Positions 1 to 6,607 of a DNA stretch of 30,672 nt are shown in pieces. This stretch comes from a virus. Every line of letters begins with the position of its first letter. Positions within the stretch are counted from its first letter, which is position 1. Where the stretch lies: positions 1 to 30,672 of IMG/VR virus record IMGVR_UViG_3300017917_000578. The stretch is one strand, 5' to 3'. The translations under genes and the position numbers were made by a program. A model generated the notes under the pieces. That model worked only from the letters and a program-made list of their open reading frames with translations. It made no database searches and was not told where the DNA came from.

Positions 1-28
1 ATTTAATTTTACTCTACTTTGGTTTTTT

Positions 29-102
29 GGACCTTTAGCTCAGTTGGTTAGAGCAGCTCACTCATAATGAGAAGGTCACAGGTTCAAGTCCTGTATGGTC
101 CA
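29..102 (+). tRNA. tRNA with CAT anticodon (elongator Met, possibly Ile2)
   Basis: A cloverleaf can be folded by eye. Acceptor 29-35 pairs with 95-101, the D stem is 38-41 with 51-54, the anticodon loop 61-67 has CAT at 63-65, and the T stem 78-82 pairs with 90-94 around a TTCAAGT loop. The discriminator is A102 and is followed by CC then G, so a full CCA is not encoded. Two stem positions are mismatched: T34 opposite T96 in the acceptor and G56 opposite A72 in the anticodon stem. The first pair is G-C, which argues against an initiator tRNA. Because CAT is also the anticodon of lysidine-modified tRNA-Ile2, Met identity is likely but not certain. Confidence 0.9.
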
Positions 103-127
103 CCGCAGTCAGATGCTCATGAGTATT

Positions 128-164
128 AAGGATCTATCATTCAGTTGGTAGGTCCTTTTTTTTT
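128..164 (+). terminator. Rho-independent terminator after the tRNA
   Basis: The 8-base arm 128-135 pairs with 150-157 with one G-T wobble and is followed by an uninterrupted T run to 164. It lies directly before the class 2 promoter motif at 166-174, so it separates the tRNA transcript from the next gene. Confidence 0.75.
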
Positions 165-165
165 G

Positions 166-174
166 CTATTTATA
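166..174 (+). promoter_or_regulatory. Class 2 (late-type) promoter motif CTATTTATA
   Basis: CTATTTATA ends 4 bases before the ATG at 179 and starts 2 bases after a terminator T run. The core TATTTATA is the reverse complement of the T4 late core TATAAATA. It recurs before many starts in this window, and the gp55-like sigma gene at 5500-6234 is the likely reader (inference). Confidence 0.6.
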
Positions 175-178
175 AAAT

Positions 179-2146
179 ATGCCAAGTATAAATTTTTCGG
201 TTACCTCGAGCAGACAGCAGCTACCTTACCCTCTACCTGCAAATACTGAGTTGACAATGAGTATTGGAAACCCTTTAAGCTATGCTTCTTATGCTGGTTT
301 GGAAAGTACTTCTAACGTATCAGGTTTTTATACTACCCTATCTCCTAAAAGTTTATCTGGTTCTATTATTAGTTCAAGCGGACTTATTGATATCATTCAG
401 GATGACTATAAGATGCTTGCAGTAGTTAAGCCGGGCGGTGGTTCTATTGTGTACAAACCTTCTAATTATGTTTCCGGTTCTGATTTATATATGACCGGTG
501 TAGGTGCAGGGGAGAATTACTACTTCTCTTTTACTATAGATACAACAGCTGTTGCATCAACAGGCTCTACTAGCGGTGGAACTTTTAAGCTTCCTTTATC
601 CGGATCTTTTCCGTTTACAGCAAGTGTTGATTGGGGAGATGGTACTTTAAGTTATATTAGTTCATCAACTCAAGCGGAGGTGACTCATGTATATCCTGCA
701 ACTGCAAGTTACTTGGTTCGAATATCGGGATCTCTTCCAAACTGGTCTTTTAGAGCTCCGGCATCTGGTGATATGTTGAAGTTAAGGACTATTAATTCTT
801 GGGGAGGGTTACAACTGGGTTTCCCTAACATGTTTTATAGTTGTAGTAATATGGTAGTTCTAGCATCAGACGCTCCTTCTTTTTCTTCTACTTCTATGAT
901 GTTCATGTTTAGGGATTGCCACCTCTTTAATGGATATGTAAACAACTGGGATGTTTCTAGAGTAACTAGTTTTAGAAGTTGTTTTAATAGCTGTTCTATA
1001 TTTAACCAACCTATGGATAAATGGGATGTAGGCAGTATTACTTTATTTCAATTCATGTTTGCGAACAACCATCCTGCTATCTTTAACCAGGATATAGGGA
1101 TGTGGAATGTTAGTAACGGTACTAACTTCTCAACGATGTTTCAGGAACAGCGTTTATTTAATCAGGATCTAAGCCGTTGGAATGTATCGAAAGCTACAAG
1201 TATGAATTATATGTTCTTTAACTGTTCAGCTTTCGATAAGCCTTTAAATACCTGGAATGTTAATAATGTTACTACTATGGCTGCGATGTTTGGTGTTGAT
1301 TTAGGAGAAGGTTTTGGTACCTTTAATCAGCCTTTGTCAAACTGGAATGTCAGTAAAGTTACCGATTTTAGCTCTATGTTTCAAGTTCAGAGAAGGTTTA
1401 ATCAAGATATCTCTATGTGGAACGTTTCAGGAGGTTTAAACTTTTCCTATATGTTTGCTGCAGCTCCAGAATTTACTGGTTCTATAGGTAGTTGGAATAT
1501 GTCTAATGCTACTAACTTAGAAGCAATGTTCTTTGGGGCTAGTAAGTTTAATAGTGATATATCTAAGTGGAATACCGCTAAGGTAACTAATATGTCTTGG
1601 ATGTTCTCTACCTACTGGGCGGGTGTTTCTACTGTATCTAGCAGTTTCCCTACTACTGTGATCTTCAACCAACCTTTAGCTACTAGTGGATCATCTTGGA
1701 ATGTTAGTAAGGTTACTACTTTTAAAGGTATGTTTGCATCTAACTCTTTCTTCAATCAAGATATTAGTAATTGGAATGTTAGCGGTGCAGTAACTATGTC
1801 CGGTATGTTCTACAGTGCTTCTTCTTTCAATCAGAATATAGGTAGTTGGAATGTTAGTAGTTCTGTGTTGATGGACTCTATGTTTGCTGGAGCTACGTCT
1901 TTCAATCAGAATTTAGGGTCTTGGAATGTTAGAAATGTTACTGATATGAGTTTGATGTTTGAAGGAGTTACGTTATCTACTGCTAACTATGATGCACTAT
2001 TAATCGGCTGGAATTCTCTACCTTCTCTAAAACTAAATGTTAATTTCCACGGTGGATATTCTAAGTATAGCCCAGCTGCTTCTGCTTCGAGGTCTAATCT
2101 TATATCAACTTATGGATGGACAATTATTGACGGTGGACCTGCTTAA
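179..2146 (+). CDS. BspA-type (DUF285) repeat protein with PKD-like domain; putative virion adhesin
   Basis: The 655-residue protein has three parts. Residues 1-125 are of unknown fold, possibly a virion anchor. Residues about 130-185 look PKD-like, with WGDGT at 152-156 and HVY at 170-172. From about 257 to 590 there are about 13 BspA-type repeats, each built around FNQ-x-(I/L)-x-x-WNVS-x-x-T-x-M-x-x-MF. The C-terminus (YDALLIGW, then WTIIDGG) matches the usual end of such repeat arrays in Bacteroidota surface proteins. No signal peptide is visible, which fits a virion protein better than a secreted one. It is the first gene after a terminator and a late-type promoter. A role in binding host surface or polysaccharide is inferred. 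The repeat family assignment is firm; the function is not. Confidence 0.85.
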   Translation: MPSINFSVTSSRQQLPYPLPANTELTMSIGNPLSYASYAGLESTSNVSGFYTTLSPKSLSGSIISSSGLIDIIQDDYKMLAVVKPGGGSIVYKPSNYVSGSDLYMTGVGAGENYYFSFTIDTTAVASTGSTSGGTFKLPLSGSFPFTASVDWGDGTLSYISSSTQAEVTHVYPATASYLVRISGSLPNWSFRAPASGDMLKLRTINSWGGLQLGFPNMFYSCSNMVVLASDAPSFSSTSMMFMFRDCHLFNGYVNNWDVSRVTSFRSCFNSCSIFNQPMDKWDVGSITLFQFMFANNHPAIFNQDIGMWNVSNGTNFSTMFQEQRLFNQDLSRWNVSKATSMNYMFFNCSAFDKPLNTWNVNNVTTMAAMFGVDLGEGFGTFNQPLSNWNVSKVTDFSSMFQVQRRFNQDISMWNVSGGLNFSYMFAAAPEFTGSIGSWNMSNATNLEAMFFGASKFNSDISKWNTAKVTNMSWMFSTYWAGVSTVSSSFPTTVIFNQPLATSGSSWNVSKVTTFKGMFASNSFFNQDISNWNVSGAVTMSGMFYSASSFNQNIGSWNVSSSVLMDSMFAGATSFNQNLGSWNVRNVTDMSLMFEGVTLSTANYDALLIGWNSLPSLKLNVNFHGGYSKYSPAASASRSNLISTYGWTIIDGGPA

Positions 2147-2157
2147 AATTTAAATTT

Positions 2158-2388
2158 ATGAATAGTATACAATTTCCAACACAAACAACCTTTTACATCG
2201 CTTCTACTGGAGCTGATTATAGCTTCGGCTCAGTAACTTCGGAACAGGAATTAATTACCCCACATACAACTTTATGGACGACTTTAGATGAGTCTGAGTG
2301 GATTTCCAAACTAGAGGTTGACTACGGGATCAGCCCATATAAACGTCTTGATGGGGTGAGTTTTGCTGCTAATAATGATCTTTTCTAA
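2158..2388 (+). CDS. Small protein of unknown function, possibly virion-associated
   Basis: This 76-residue protein follows the BspA-type gene after 11 bases and probably shares its late transcript. I recognise no family. It is acidic and aromatic-rich and contains no membrane segment or Cys. Phrases such as TTFYIASTGADYSFG resemble the N-terminal parts of short phage fibre or decoration proteins, but this is only an impression. Codon use resembles its neighbours. Confidence 0.65.
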   Translation: MNSIQFPTQTTFYIASTGADYSFGSVTSEQELITPHTTLWTTLDESEWISKLEVDYGISPYKRLDGVSFAANNDLF

Positions 2389-2395
2389 CAGGTAA

Positions 2396-2403
2396 TATTT
2401 ATC
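2396..2403 (+). promoter_or_regulatory. Degenerate class 2 promoter motif TATTTATC
   Basis: TATTTATC ends 7 bases before the ATG at 2411 and differs from TATTTATA in the last base only. Confidence 0.4.
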
Positions 2404-2410
2404 AGAGACT

Positions 2411-2563
2411 ATGGCACCATCAAAAGGAAAATCAAAATCAGCCGCTGTTATTGTAAAGATTGCAAAGAAGCAGGTTAAAAGAAAAGGCATTCATGCTAAG
2501 ACTAAAATGTCTAAAAACAAAGGATCTAAGAACTACGTAAAAGTTTCTAGAGGACAGGGTTAA
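2411..2563 (+). CDS. Very basic 50-residue phage protein
   Basis: An ATG at 2411 opens 50 codons ending in TAA at 2561-2563, filling the gap between two other genes. The product has about 16 Lys/Arg residues and no Asp or Glu. Its second half (KGIHAKTKMSKNKGSKNYVKV, ending SRGQG) resembles, from memory, a short conserved protein seen in environmental phage genomes. A late-type motif lies 7 bases upstream. The composition fits nucleic-acid binding or a packaged basic protein, which is inference only. Confidence 0.7.
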   Translation: MAPSKGKSKSAAVIVKIAKKQVKRKGIHAKTKMSKNKGSKNYVKVSRGQG

Positions 2564-2564
2564 T

Positions 2565-2595
2565 TTGCTTTCTTAGTTATTTTTACTTATATTAA
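2565..2595 (+). promoter_or_regulatory. Class 1 (Bacteroidota housekeeping-like) promoter
   Basis: TTG at 2565-2567, exactly 20 bases, then TATATTAA at 2588-2595. The ATG at 2601 is 5 bases further on. Spacing and composition match the Bacteroidota -33/-7 pattern and three other sites here. Confidence 0.55.
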
Positions 2596-2600
2596 CTGTT

Positions 2601-2831
2601 ATGAACAGTTCATGGAGAATTATTGCAGTTCAACCTGATAAACACATTGCAGGTGTTTTGAGATTATCGGATAGTAAAAAATTCTTTCTCGGTGATATAA
2701 CACCATACGGTCCTATAAGTAAATTCAGTGTTTACCAAGGGTCTATCCAAGTAGAAATGGGGCTTAATAATGTTCATGGGATTAAAGAAATTCAACGAGC
2801 AACCCTTATGTATTTGCAGGAGTTGCCGTAA
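2601..2831 (+). CDS. Small protein of unknown function
   Basis: The 76-residue product starts MNSSWRIIAVQPDKH and appears to be mostly beta-strand with a C-terminal helix. No catalytic motif, Cys pair or membrane helix is visible. It has its own host-type promoter, so it may be expressed early, unlike the flanking late-type genes. A T-rich run follows at 2832-2840 without a convincing hairpin. Confidence 0.7.
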   Translation: MNSSWRIIAVQPDKHIAGVLRLSDSKKFFLGDITPYGPISKFSVYQGSIQVEMGLNNVHGIKEIQRATLMYLQELP

Positions 2832-2852
2832 TTTTTTTTCTTTAATCTGTCG

Positions 2853-2861
2853 CTATTTATA
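2853..2861 (+). promoter_or_regulatory. Class 2 promoter motif CTATTTATA inside a small palindrome
   Basis: CTATTTATA lies 17 bases before the ATG at 2879, a longer gap than usual. It is embedded in an imperfect inverted repeat (CGCT 2851-2854 with AGCG 2866-2869) followed by five Ts at 2871-2875, so the site could also act as a weak hairpin. Confidence 0.5.
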
Positions 2862-2878
2862 TAAAAGCGCTTTTTAAA

Positions 2879-3643
2879 ATGAACAAAGAATTTGATAGAA
2901 TGTTGAAACTTGCTGGTCTTATGACTGAAGGTTTGTATACCTCTGATAAGAAGGCCCCTATGGGTAGGATGATGAAACTTGCCGGTCTTATGACTGAAGG
3001 CTTGTATACAAATCAAGAAGCTTACGAAGAGCCTGTATCAGAAGCTCCCGTAGAGAAAATGACTAAAAGTAAGTTGAAGGCGAAGATTAAGGAGTTAATG
3101 CTTCCTGAAGAAACTATTGGTCAAGAAGCTTATGCTGAGATGGGCAGTATGGATGAGGCTTCTCCTGAAGCTATGAATAGAATGTCAGGGTTGTCTCCAG
3201 TATCGTCTGTTGGTTCGTTAGTCGATGCAGCAAGAAGGATTATTTCTGCTTTGAAGGAAGAGGGCTTTGAGGAGGAGGATATCTACGACTATATCATGGA
3301 TAAAGTTAAGACTTTGTCTATAGATGAAACTCTTTTTGAAGCTAAAAAAGATGAAGAGGAGGAGGCTCCTGAAGATGTTGATATAGATGTTGAAGCTCCT
3401 GTTGAATACAATCCTAACCCGGCAGGTACAGAGGATACAGCAGATACTTCGGTAGATGTTAATATGGACGGTGTTCCTGATGTTGATACTGGTTCTTCTG
3501 AATCTAAGAAAGCTTTCACGAATTTGGTTGATACCTACAATGCTGCTAAAGAATTAGGTGATCCTAAGTTAACCCAAATGATTGCTAATGCTATAACTTA
3601 CTACAATAAGAATATCATTCTTAAGACTGGTCAACAAGCATAA
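2879..3643 (+). CDS. Acidic protein with duplicated KLAGLMTEG N-terminal motif; candidate head-internal protein
   Basis: The 254-residue protein opens with two near-identical 15-residue segments, RM(L/M)KLAGLMTEGLYT, at residues 7-21 and 30-44. The sequence MTE followed by G resembles a T4-type prohead protease site, (L/I)-x-E before a small residue, but with Met at the third position. Residues about 155-205 are very rich in Asp and Glu. They end in DVNMDGVPDVD, which resembles a calcium-binding DxNxDG loop. The C-terminal 50 residues are helical. A late-type promoter precedes it and a strong terminator follows. A head core, scaffold or packaged role is inferred from these traits; no homologue was identified. 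Confidence 0.8.
   Translation: MNKEFDRMLKLAGLMTEGLYTSDKKAPMGRMMKLAGLMTEGLYTNQEAYEEPVSEAPVEKMTKSKLKAKIKELMLPEETIGQEAYAEMGSMDEASPEAMNRMSGLSPVSSVGSLVDAARRIISALKEEGFEEEDIYDYIMDKVKTLSIDETLFEAKKDEEEEAPEDVDIDVEAPVEYNPNPAGTEDTADTSVDVNMDGVPDVDTGSSESKKAFTNLVDTYNAAKELGDPKLTQMIANAITYYNKNIILKTGQQA
2900..3009 (+). repeat. Tandem in-frame duplication of a 41-base segment
   Basis: Bases 2900-2940 and 2969-3009 match at 38 of 41 positions by my count, with a period of 69 bases (23 codons). The differences include two synonymous T/C changes, so the copies look recent or are under selection at the protein level. Confidence 0.9.
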
Positions 3644-3661
3644 TTAAACTTAAAAATATTT

Positions 3662-3689
3662 GGAAAGGATGCCTTACGGTGTCCTTTTC
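3662..3689 (+). terminator. Rho-independent terminator
   Basis: A 10-base stem, 3664-3673 with 3678-3687 (two G-T wobbles), encloses a TTAC loop and ends in TTTT. It closes the transcript of the 2879-3643 gene and abuts the promoter motif at 3690-3698. It argues that the gene downstream begins at 3705 and not at the in-frame TTG at 3660. Confidence 0.75.
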
Positions 3690-3698
3690 CTATTTATA
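3690..3698 (+). promoter_or_regulatory. Class 2 promoter motif CTATTTATA
   Basis: CTATTTATA directly follows the terminator at 3662-3689 and ends 6 bases before the ATG at 3705. Confidence 0.6.
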
Positions 3699-3704
3699 AT
3701 ATAT

Positions 3705-4142
3705 ATGGATCCTAAATTAGTATTTGGATTATTTCAAGACCCTGAAGATAAGTCAGAGAGCAAGGTGAAAGAGATTTCAGACTTCTCAGAGCATCCGTAT
3801 ATTTACATGGGAATGTTTACCCGGATTATATTCAGAGGAGATGTGTTGAATGATCAGGTACTAAAATTTTTTACAGAGATTAATAGGGATATAGATAAAA
3901 CAAATCTAGAGCAGGCTAATAAGAATTTGATTTTCAATAGAGCTTATTCGTATCTCAAGCAATTGAATTTAGAGAATTCTTTCCACGTTGATACGCTTTT
4001 AGATAAGGGGGATGACACGTTCCTACAAGCTTGTACAGTTGCTTTAAATCATTTTTTGGAGTTGGAAGAATATGAAAAGTGTAGTTTCTTAAAAAATATT
4101 ATTGGATTTGTAGAATTTTCTCAAAATAAGTTGCCTTTGTAG
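3705..4142 (+). CDS. Conserved-looking phage protein of unknown function
   Basis: I chose ATG 3705 because the longer reading from TTG 3660 would run through the terminator and promoter; the protein is then 145 residues. It begins MDPKLVFGLFQDPEDKSESK and is predicted mostly alpha-helical with several hydrophobic stretches but no clear membrane span. No catalytic motif is recognised. The late-type promoter and position among virion-linked genes suggest a late role such as assembly or structure. This is inference. Confidence 0.75.
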   Translation: MDPKLVFGLFQDPEDKSESKVKEISDFSEHPYIYMGMFTRIIFRGDVLNDQVLKFFTEINRDIDKTNLEQANKNLIFNRAYSYLKQLNLENSFHVDTLLDKGDDTFLQACTVALNHFLELEEYEKCSFLKNIIGFVEFSQNKLPL

Positions 4143-4220
4143 TTTTCCCTTCGTATCATCTATACATGGGGGTTGGGAAAAAGAGGAGACAAGAAGGGAC
4201 ATAATAAAGTATATAACAAT

Positions 4221-4430
4221 ATGAGATATAGAGATCAAGTAATTAACAAAGTAGAGGTATTAGAAAGTACCTTAAAAGTATTAAGACAGGTTGTCCAAAG
4301 ACAAGAGCCGATCAAGACTTATTTAGAAACTATCGAAAGAGCGGAAGCACAACTCGAACAAGTTAAACAATATGTTGAGATGGAGCCGGTAACTTCTAAT
4401 GAAATAGGTGGCTTTTCCGGACAAAGGTAA
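4221..4430 (+). CDS. Short coiled-coil protein of unknown function
   Basis: From ATG 4221 the product has 69 residues. Residues about 7-53 form a heptad-like helix (VEVLESTLKVLRQVVQRQ onward), suggesting a coiled coil. The frame also stays open back to a TTG at 4173, which would add 16 basic residues. That start would sit 4 bases after TATACATG (4161-4168), 21 bases from a TTG at 4137-4139, so a class 1-like promoter with a TTG start cannot be excluded. An inverted repeat (4143-4149 with 4175-4181) lies in the same interval. The next gene follows after 13 bases. Confidence 0.6.
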   Translation: MRYRDQVINKVEVLESTLKVLRQVVQRQEPIKTYLETIERAEAQLEQVKQYVEMEPVTSNEIGGFSGQR

Positions 4431-4431
4431 C

Positions 4432-4439
4432 TATCTTTA
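4432..4439 (+). promoter_or_regulatory. Class 1-like -7 element TATCTTTA
   Basis: TATCTTTA ends 4 bases before the ATG at 4444. No TTG is found at the expected -33 distance (TGG at 4409-4411), so only half of the promoter is convincing. Confidence 0.4.
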
Positions 4440-4443
4440 AAGT

Positions 4444-5232
4444 ATGAATTTAACAGCAGAACAAATCCAATCAAATTGGGAAGAATTTTTAGGATATATT
4501 GATACCTATATTTCAACACCAAGGAAAGAAGCTTTGCGTAAGTTTTATGAAGACCGTGTGGATAGATTTATCTTGATGCCGGCAGCTCATACTACTAAGT
4601 ACCATAACTGCTTTCCCGGAGGTTATATAGAGCATGTTAACCGTGTTATTAAAGTTTCTTTACATTTTGCAAAACTTTGGGAGAAGTTCGGCTGTGATAT
4701 GTCTACTTTTACAATCGAAGAGTTAGTCTTTGCTGCTATGAATCACGACTTAGGTAAAGTAGGTGATAGTCAAAATGACTTATACTTGCCTGGAAAAGAT
4801 GAATGGCGTAAGAAGAACTTGGGTGAGGTTTATTCTTACAACAATGAGGTTGCTTTCATGACAGTCCCTGATAGATCTTTATTCTTACTTCAAGAAGCTG
4901 GAATTAGGTATTCTATGAATGAGATGTTAGCTATCAGGACTCATGATGGACTTTATGAAGAAGCTAACAAAGCTTATTTAATTTCCAGAATGCCAGAAAG
5001 CAGACCTAAGTCCGTAATCGTTTACATTCTACATCAAGCAGACTTAATGGCTTCAGTAGTTGAGATGACCGTTAATCCTACAGAACAACCTAAGTCAAAA
5101 CAGTTCTCAATTTCAAAAGAGACTACTCAGAAAAATCCAACCACACATCAACAACAAGCAAAAAATAAAGCGTTATCTAACATTCAGAGTGACGGTTTAA
5201 AAAATGCGATGTCTAATTTCTTTACAGACTAA
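4444..5232 (+). CDS. HD-domain metal-dependent phosphohydrolase
   Basis: The 262-residue protein carries a typical HD-superfamily signature: H64 (in GGYIEHVNRV), the H101-D102 pair in NHDLGK, H167-D168 in RTHDGLY and D200 in HQADLMA. These would bind one or two metal ions for phosphoester hydrolysis. The substrate cannot be read from sequence; nucleotides, RNA 3' ends (YhaM-like) or cyclic nucleotides are possible. The last 50 residues are Gln/Lys/Asn-rich and probably disordered. The stop overlaps the next start (TAATG). It is likely early, given the host-type -7 element. Confidence 0.85.
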   Translation: MNLTAEQIQSNWEEFLGYIDTYISTPRKEALRKFYEDRVDRFILMPAAHTTKYHNCFPGGYIEHVNRVIKVSLHFAKLWEKFGCDMSTFTIEELVFAAMNHDLGKVGDSQNDLYLPGKDEWRKKNLGEVYSYNNEVAFMTVPDRSLFLLQEAGIRYSMNEMLAIRTHDGLYEEANKAYLISRMPESRPKSVIVYILHQADLMASVVEMTVNPTEQPKSKQFSISKETTQKNPTTHQQQAKNKALSNIQSDGLKNAMSNFFTD

Positions 5233-5519
5233 TGGTAGCTTTAGTAGTAATATTGAGTCTAGTAGTATGTGTATTAGGATACACTACGTTTAACTTATTA
5301 CGTAAAAATGAAAAGCAGGAAGATGTTTTAACAGCTTATTTACTGTATATGGATAATCTATCCAAGATTATCGAACATAGTGATCAACAGCTAGAAAAGA
5401 TTGATAGTAAAGGCACATTCAAAAGTGATGACGAGATCGGTTGGTTCTTCGAGCAAATAAAGGTTATTCAAAGCAGATTAAATAACTTTAAATTGACCGA
5501 TGGCCGAGAAGAAAAATAA
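5232..5519 (+). CDS. Small single-pass membrane protein
   Basis: The 95-residue protein begins with a hydrophobic helix (residues about 2-22, MVALVVILSLVVCVLGYTTF) followed by basic residues, so an N-out, C-in bitopic topology is probable. The remaining part is helical and acidic. Its start overlaps the HD gene stop by one base, indicating coupled translation. The 20-base overlap with the sigma gene downstream ties the three together. It could be a spanin-like or anchor protein, but nothing proves either. Confidence 0.75.
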   Translation: MVALVVILSLVVCVLGYTTFNLLRKNEKQEDVLTAYLLYMDNLSKIIEHSDQQLEKIDSKGTFKSDDEIGWFFEQIKVIQSRLNNFKLTDGREEK

Positions 5520-6234
5520 AAATTACTTTACTCACGATACCGAGCTTGCAATAATCAAATATGTTAACACAGAGGATTATGCAGAACGTAATAAGATCTA
5601 TAGAGAAGAGATTCACTATGCATTGTATAAGTTAACACAAAACTTAATACACACTTTTAAATTCTACTACACAGAAGAAACAAACCTAGAAGACCTACAG
5701 CACGAAGTAATAACCTTCCTACTAACCAAACTCGATCGCTTTGATCCTTCGAATGGGGCCAAAGCGTATTCTTATTTTGGAACCGTAGCTAAGAGGTACT
5801 TAATTGCATCCAACCAAAAGAATTATAAAAAGCGGATGGAGTTACTTTCGCTGGATAGTTTAAATACAGAGCAGGAGGACGGAGAGGTTGTTTACGGTGA
5901 CATCTTAGATCAGAACGGAGTACAAGCTGACACTGAAGTATTTCATCCAGTAGATCAAGTATCTGAGTTTTTAGATATCTACGTTACGTATTGTACGGAT
6001 AACATTTATGAATTATTCCCTAAGGATGAAGATGCACAGATTGCTGATGCTATCCTTGAATTATTTAGGAAAAGAGAGCATATCAGAATCTTTAATAAGA
6101 AAGCCCTCTACATTTATATCAGAGAGATTATCGATGTTAAGACCCCTAGAATTACGAAAGTAGCAAATGAATTAGGAGAACTCTACAAGAATCAGTATGC
6201 ATTCTACGTAGAGAATGGTTACGCAAGCTTCTAA
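5500..6234 (+). CDS. gp55-like late-transcription sigma factor
   Basis: This 244-residue protein resembles phage T4 gp55, the sigma-like factor that directs host RNA polymerase to late promoters. Residues about 60-105 look like sigma region 2: NLEDLQHEVITFLLTKLDRF, then an aromatic and basic helix with YSYFGTVAKRYLI. The N-terminus (NKNYFTHDTEL) also parallels gp55-type starts. It is longer than T4 gp55 (185 residues), with a C-terminal extension including a basic helical part (residues about 185-235). The start overlaps the upstream gene by 20 bases. The many TATTTATA motifs in this window are its likely targets (inference). gp55-class sigma assignment is probable, not proven. Confidence 0.75.
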   Translation: MAEKKNKNYFTHDTELAIIKYVNTEDYAERNKIYREEIHYALYKLTQNLIHTFKFYYTEETNLEDLQHEVITFLLTKLDRFDPSNGAKAYSYFGTVAKRYLIASNQKNYKKRMELLSLDSLNTEQEDGEVVYGDILDQNGVQADTEVFHPVDQVSEFLDIYVTYCTDNIYELFPKDEDAQIADAILELFRKREHIRIFNKKALYIYIREIIDVKTPRITKVANELGELYKNQYAFYVENGYASF

Positions 6235-6247
6235 ACTGTACTACTTT

Positions 6248-6256
6248 CTATTTATA
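6248..6256 (+). promoter_or_regulatory. Class 2 promoter motif CTATTTATA
   Basis: CTATTTATA lies 13 bases after the sigma gene stop and 15 bases before the ATG at 6272. It probably opens the baseplate transcript. Confidence 0.55.
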
Positions 6257-6271
6257 AAAAATAGACTACTC

Positions 6272-6607
6272 ATGAGTTTAGATAAATTAATATTTAAGAA
6301 TAAAAAATTTGCAGACCTTCTGGAAGAGATTTATGACAATCAGAAGAAGAAGGAGAAGCAAATCTCTACTCTCATTTCTGAGTTACGTCCTCTAATTGAA
6401 GATACTGGAGATGCGACTTTGATCGTACCTCTTATTAAAGAGTATTTAGAGATTGGAGTTAAGAATGACGACCAACTTGTAAAGGTTGCAACAATCATCC
6501 AACGTATATTTCAGAATCAAGACTCTGCTACCGACTCATTCGGTATTTCTGATGAAGAGAGAGAACAGTTGTTAAAAGAGATTAACAACATCAAGGAAGA
6601 TAAATAA
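6272..6607 (+). CDS. Small helical protein at the head of the baseplate operon
   Basis: ATG 6272 is preferred to the in-frame ATG 6215 because the latter overlaps the sigma gene and precedes the promoter motif; this gives 111 residues. The product is almost wholly alpha-helical (KKFADLLEEIYDNQKKKEKQ, later DEEREQLLKEINNIKEDK) with no Cys or membrane segment. Its stop overlaps the gp5-like start (TAATG), so it is cotranslated with virion genes. A baseplate assembly or structural role is suggested by context only. Confidence 0.75.
   Translation: MSLDKLIFKNKKFADLLEEIYDNQKKKEKQISTLISELRPLIEDTGDATLIVPLIKEYLEIGVKNDDQLVKVATIIQRIFQNQDSATDSFGISDEEREQLLKEINNIKEDK

Noticed and set aside
900-1990. Repeated FNQ...WNVS coding units taken for a CRISPR or tandem DNA array
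   Set aside because: The repetition is at protein level with diverged DNA and irregular spacing; there are no identical repeats with unique spacers.
2651-3016. Diversity-generating retroelement or variable repeat near the duplicated segment
   Set aside because: No reverse transcriptase is present and the differences between the copies are not concentrated at A positions.
3660-3704. Longer N-terminus of the 3705 gene from a TTG codon
   Set aside because: It would be translated from a stretch occupied by a terminator hairpin and a promoter motif.
6215-6271. Upstream ATG for the 6272 gene
   Set aside because: It overlaps the sigma factor gene and precedes the CTATTTATA motif; the added residues look like translated regulatory DNA.
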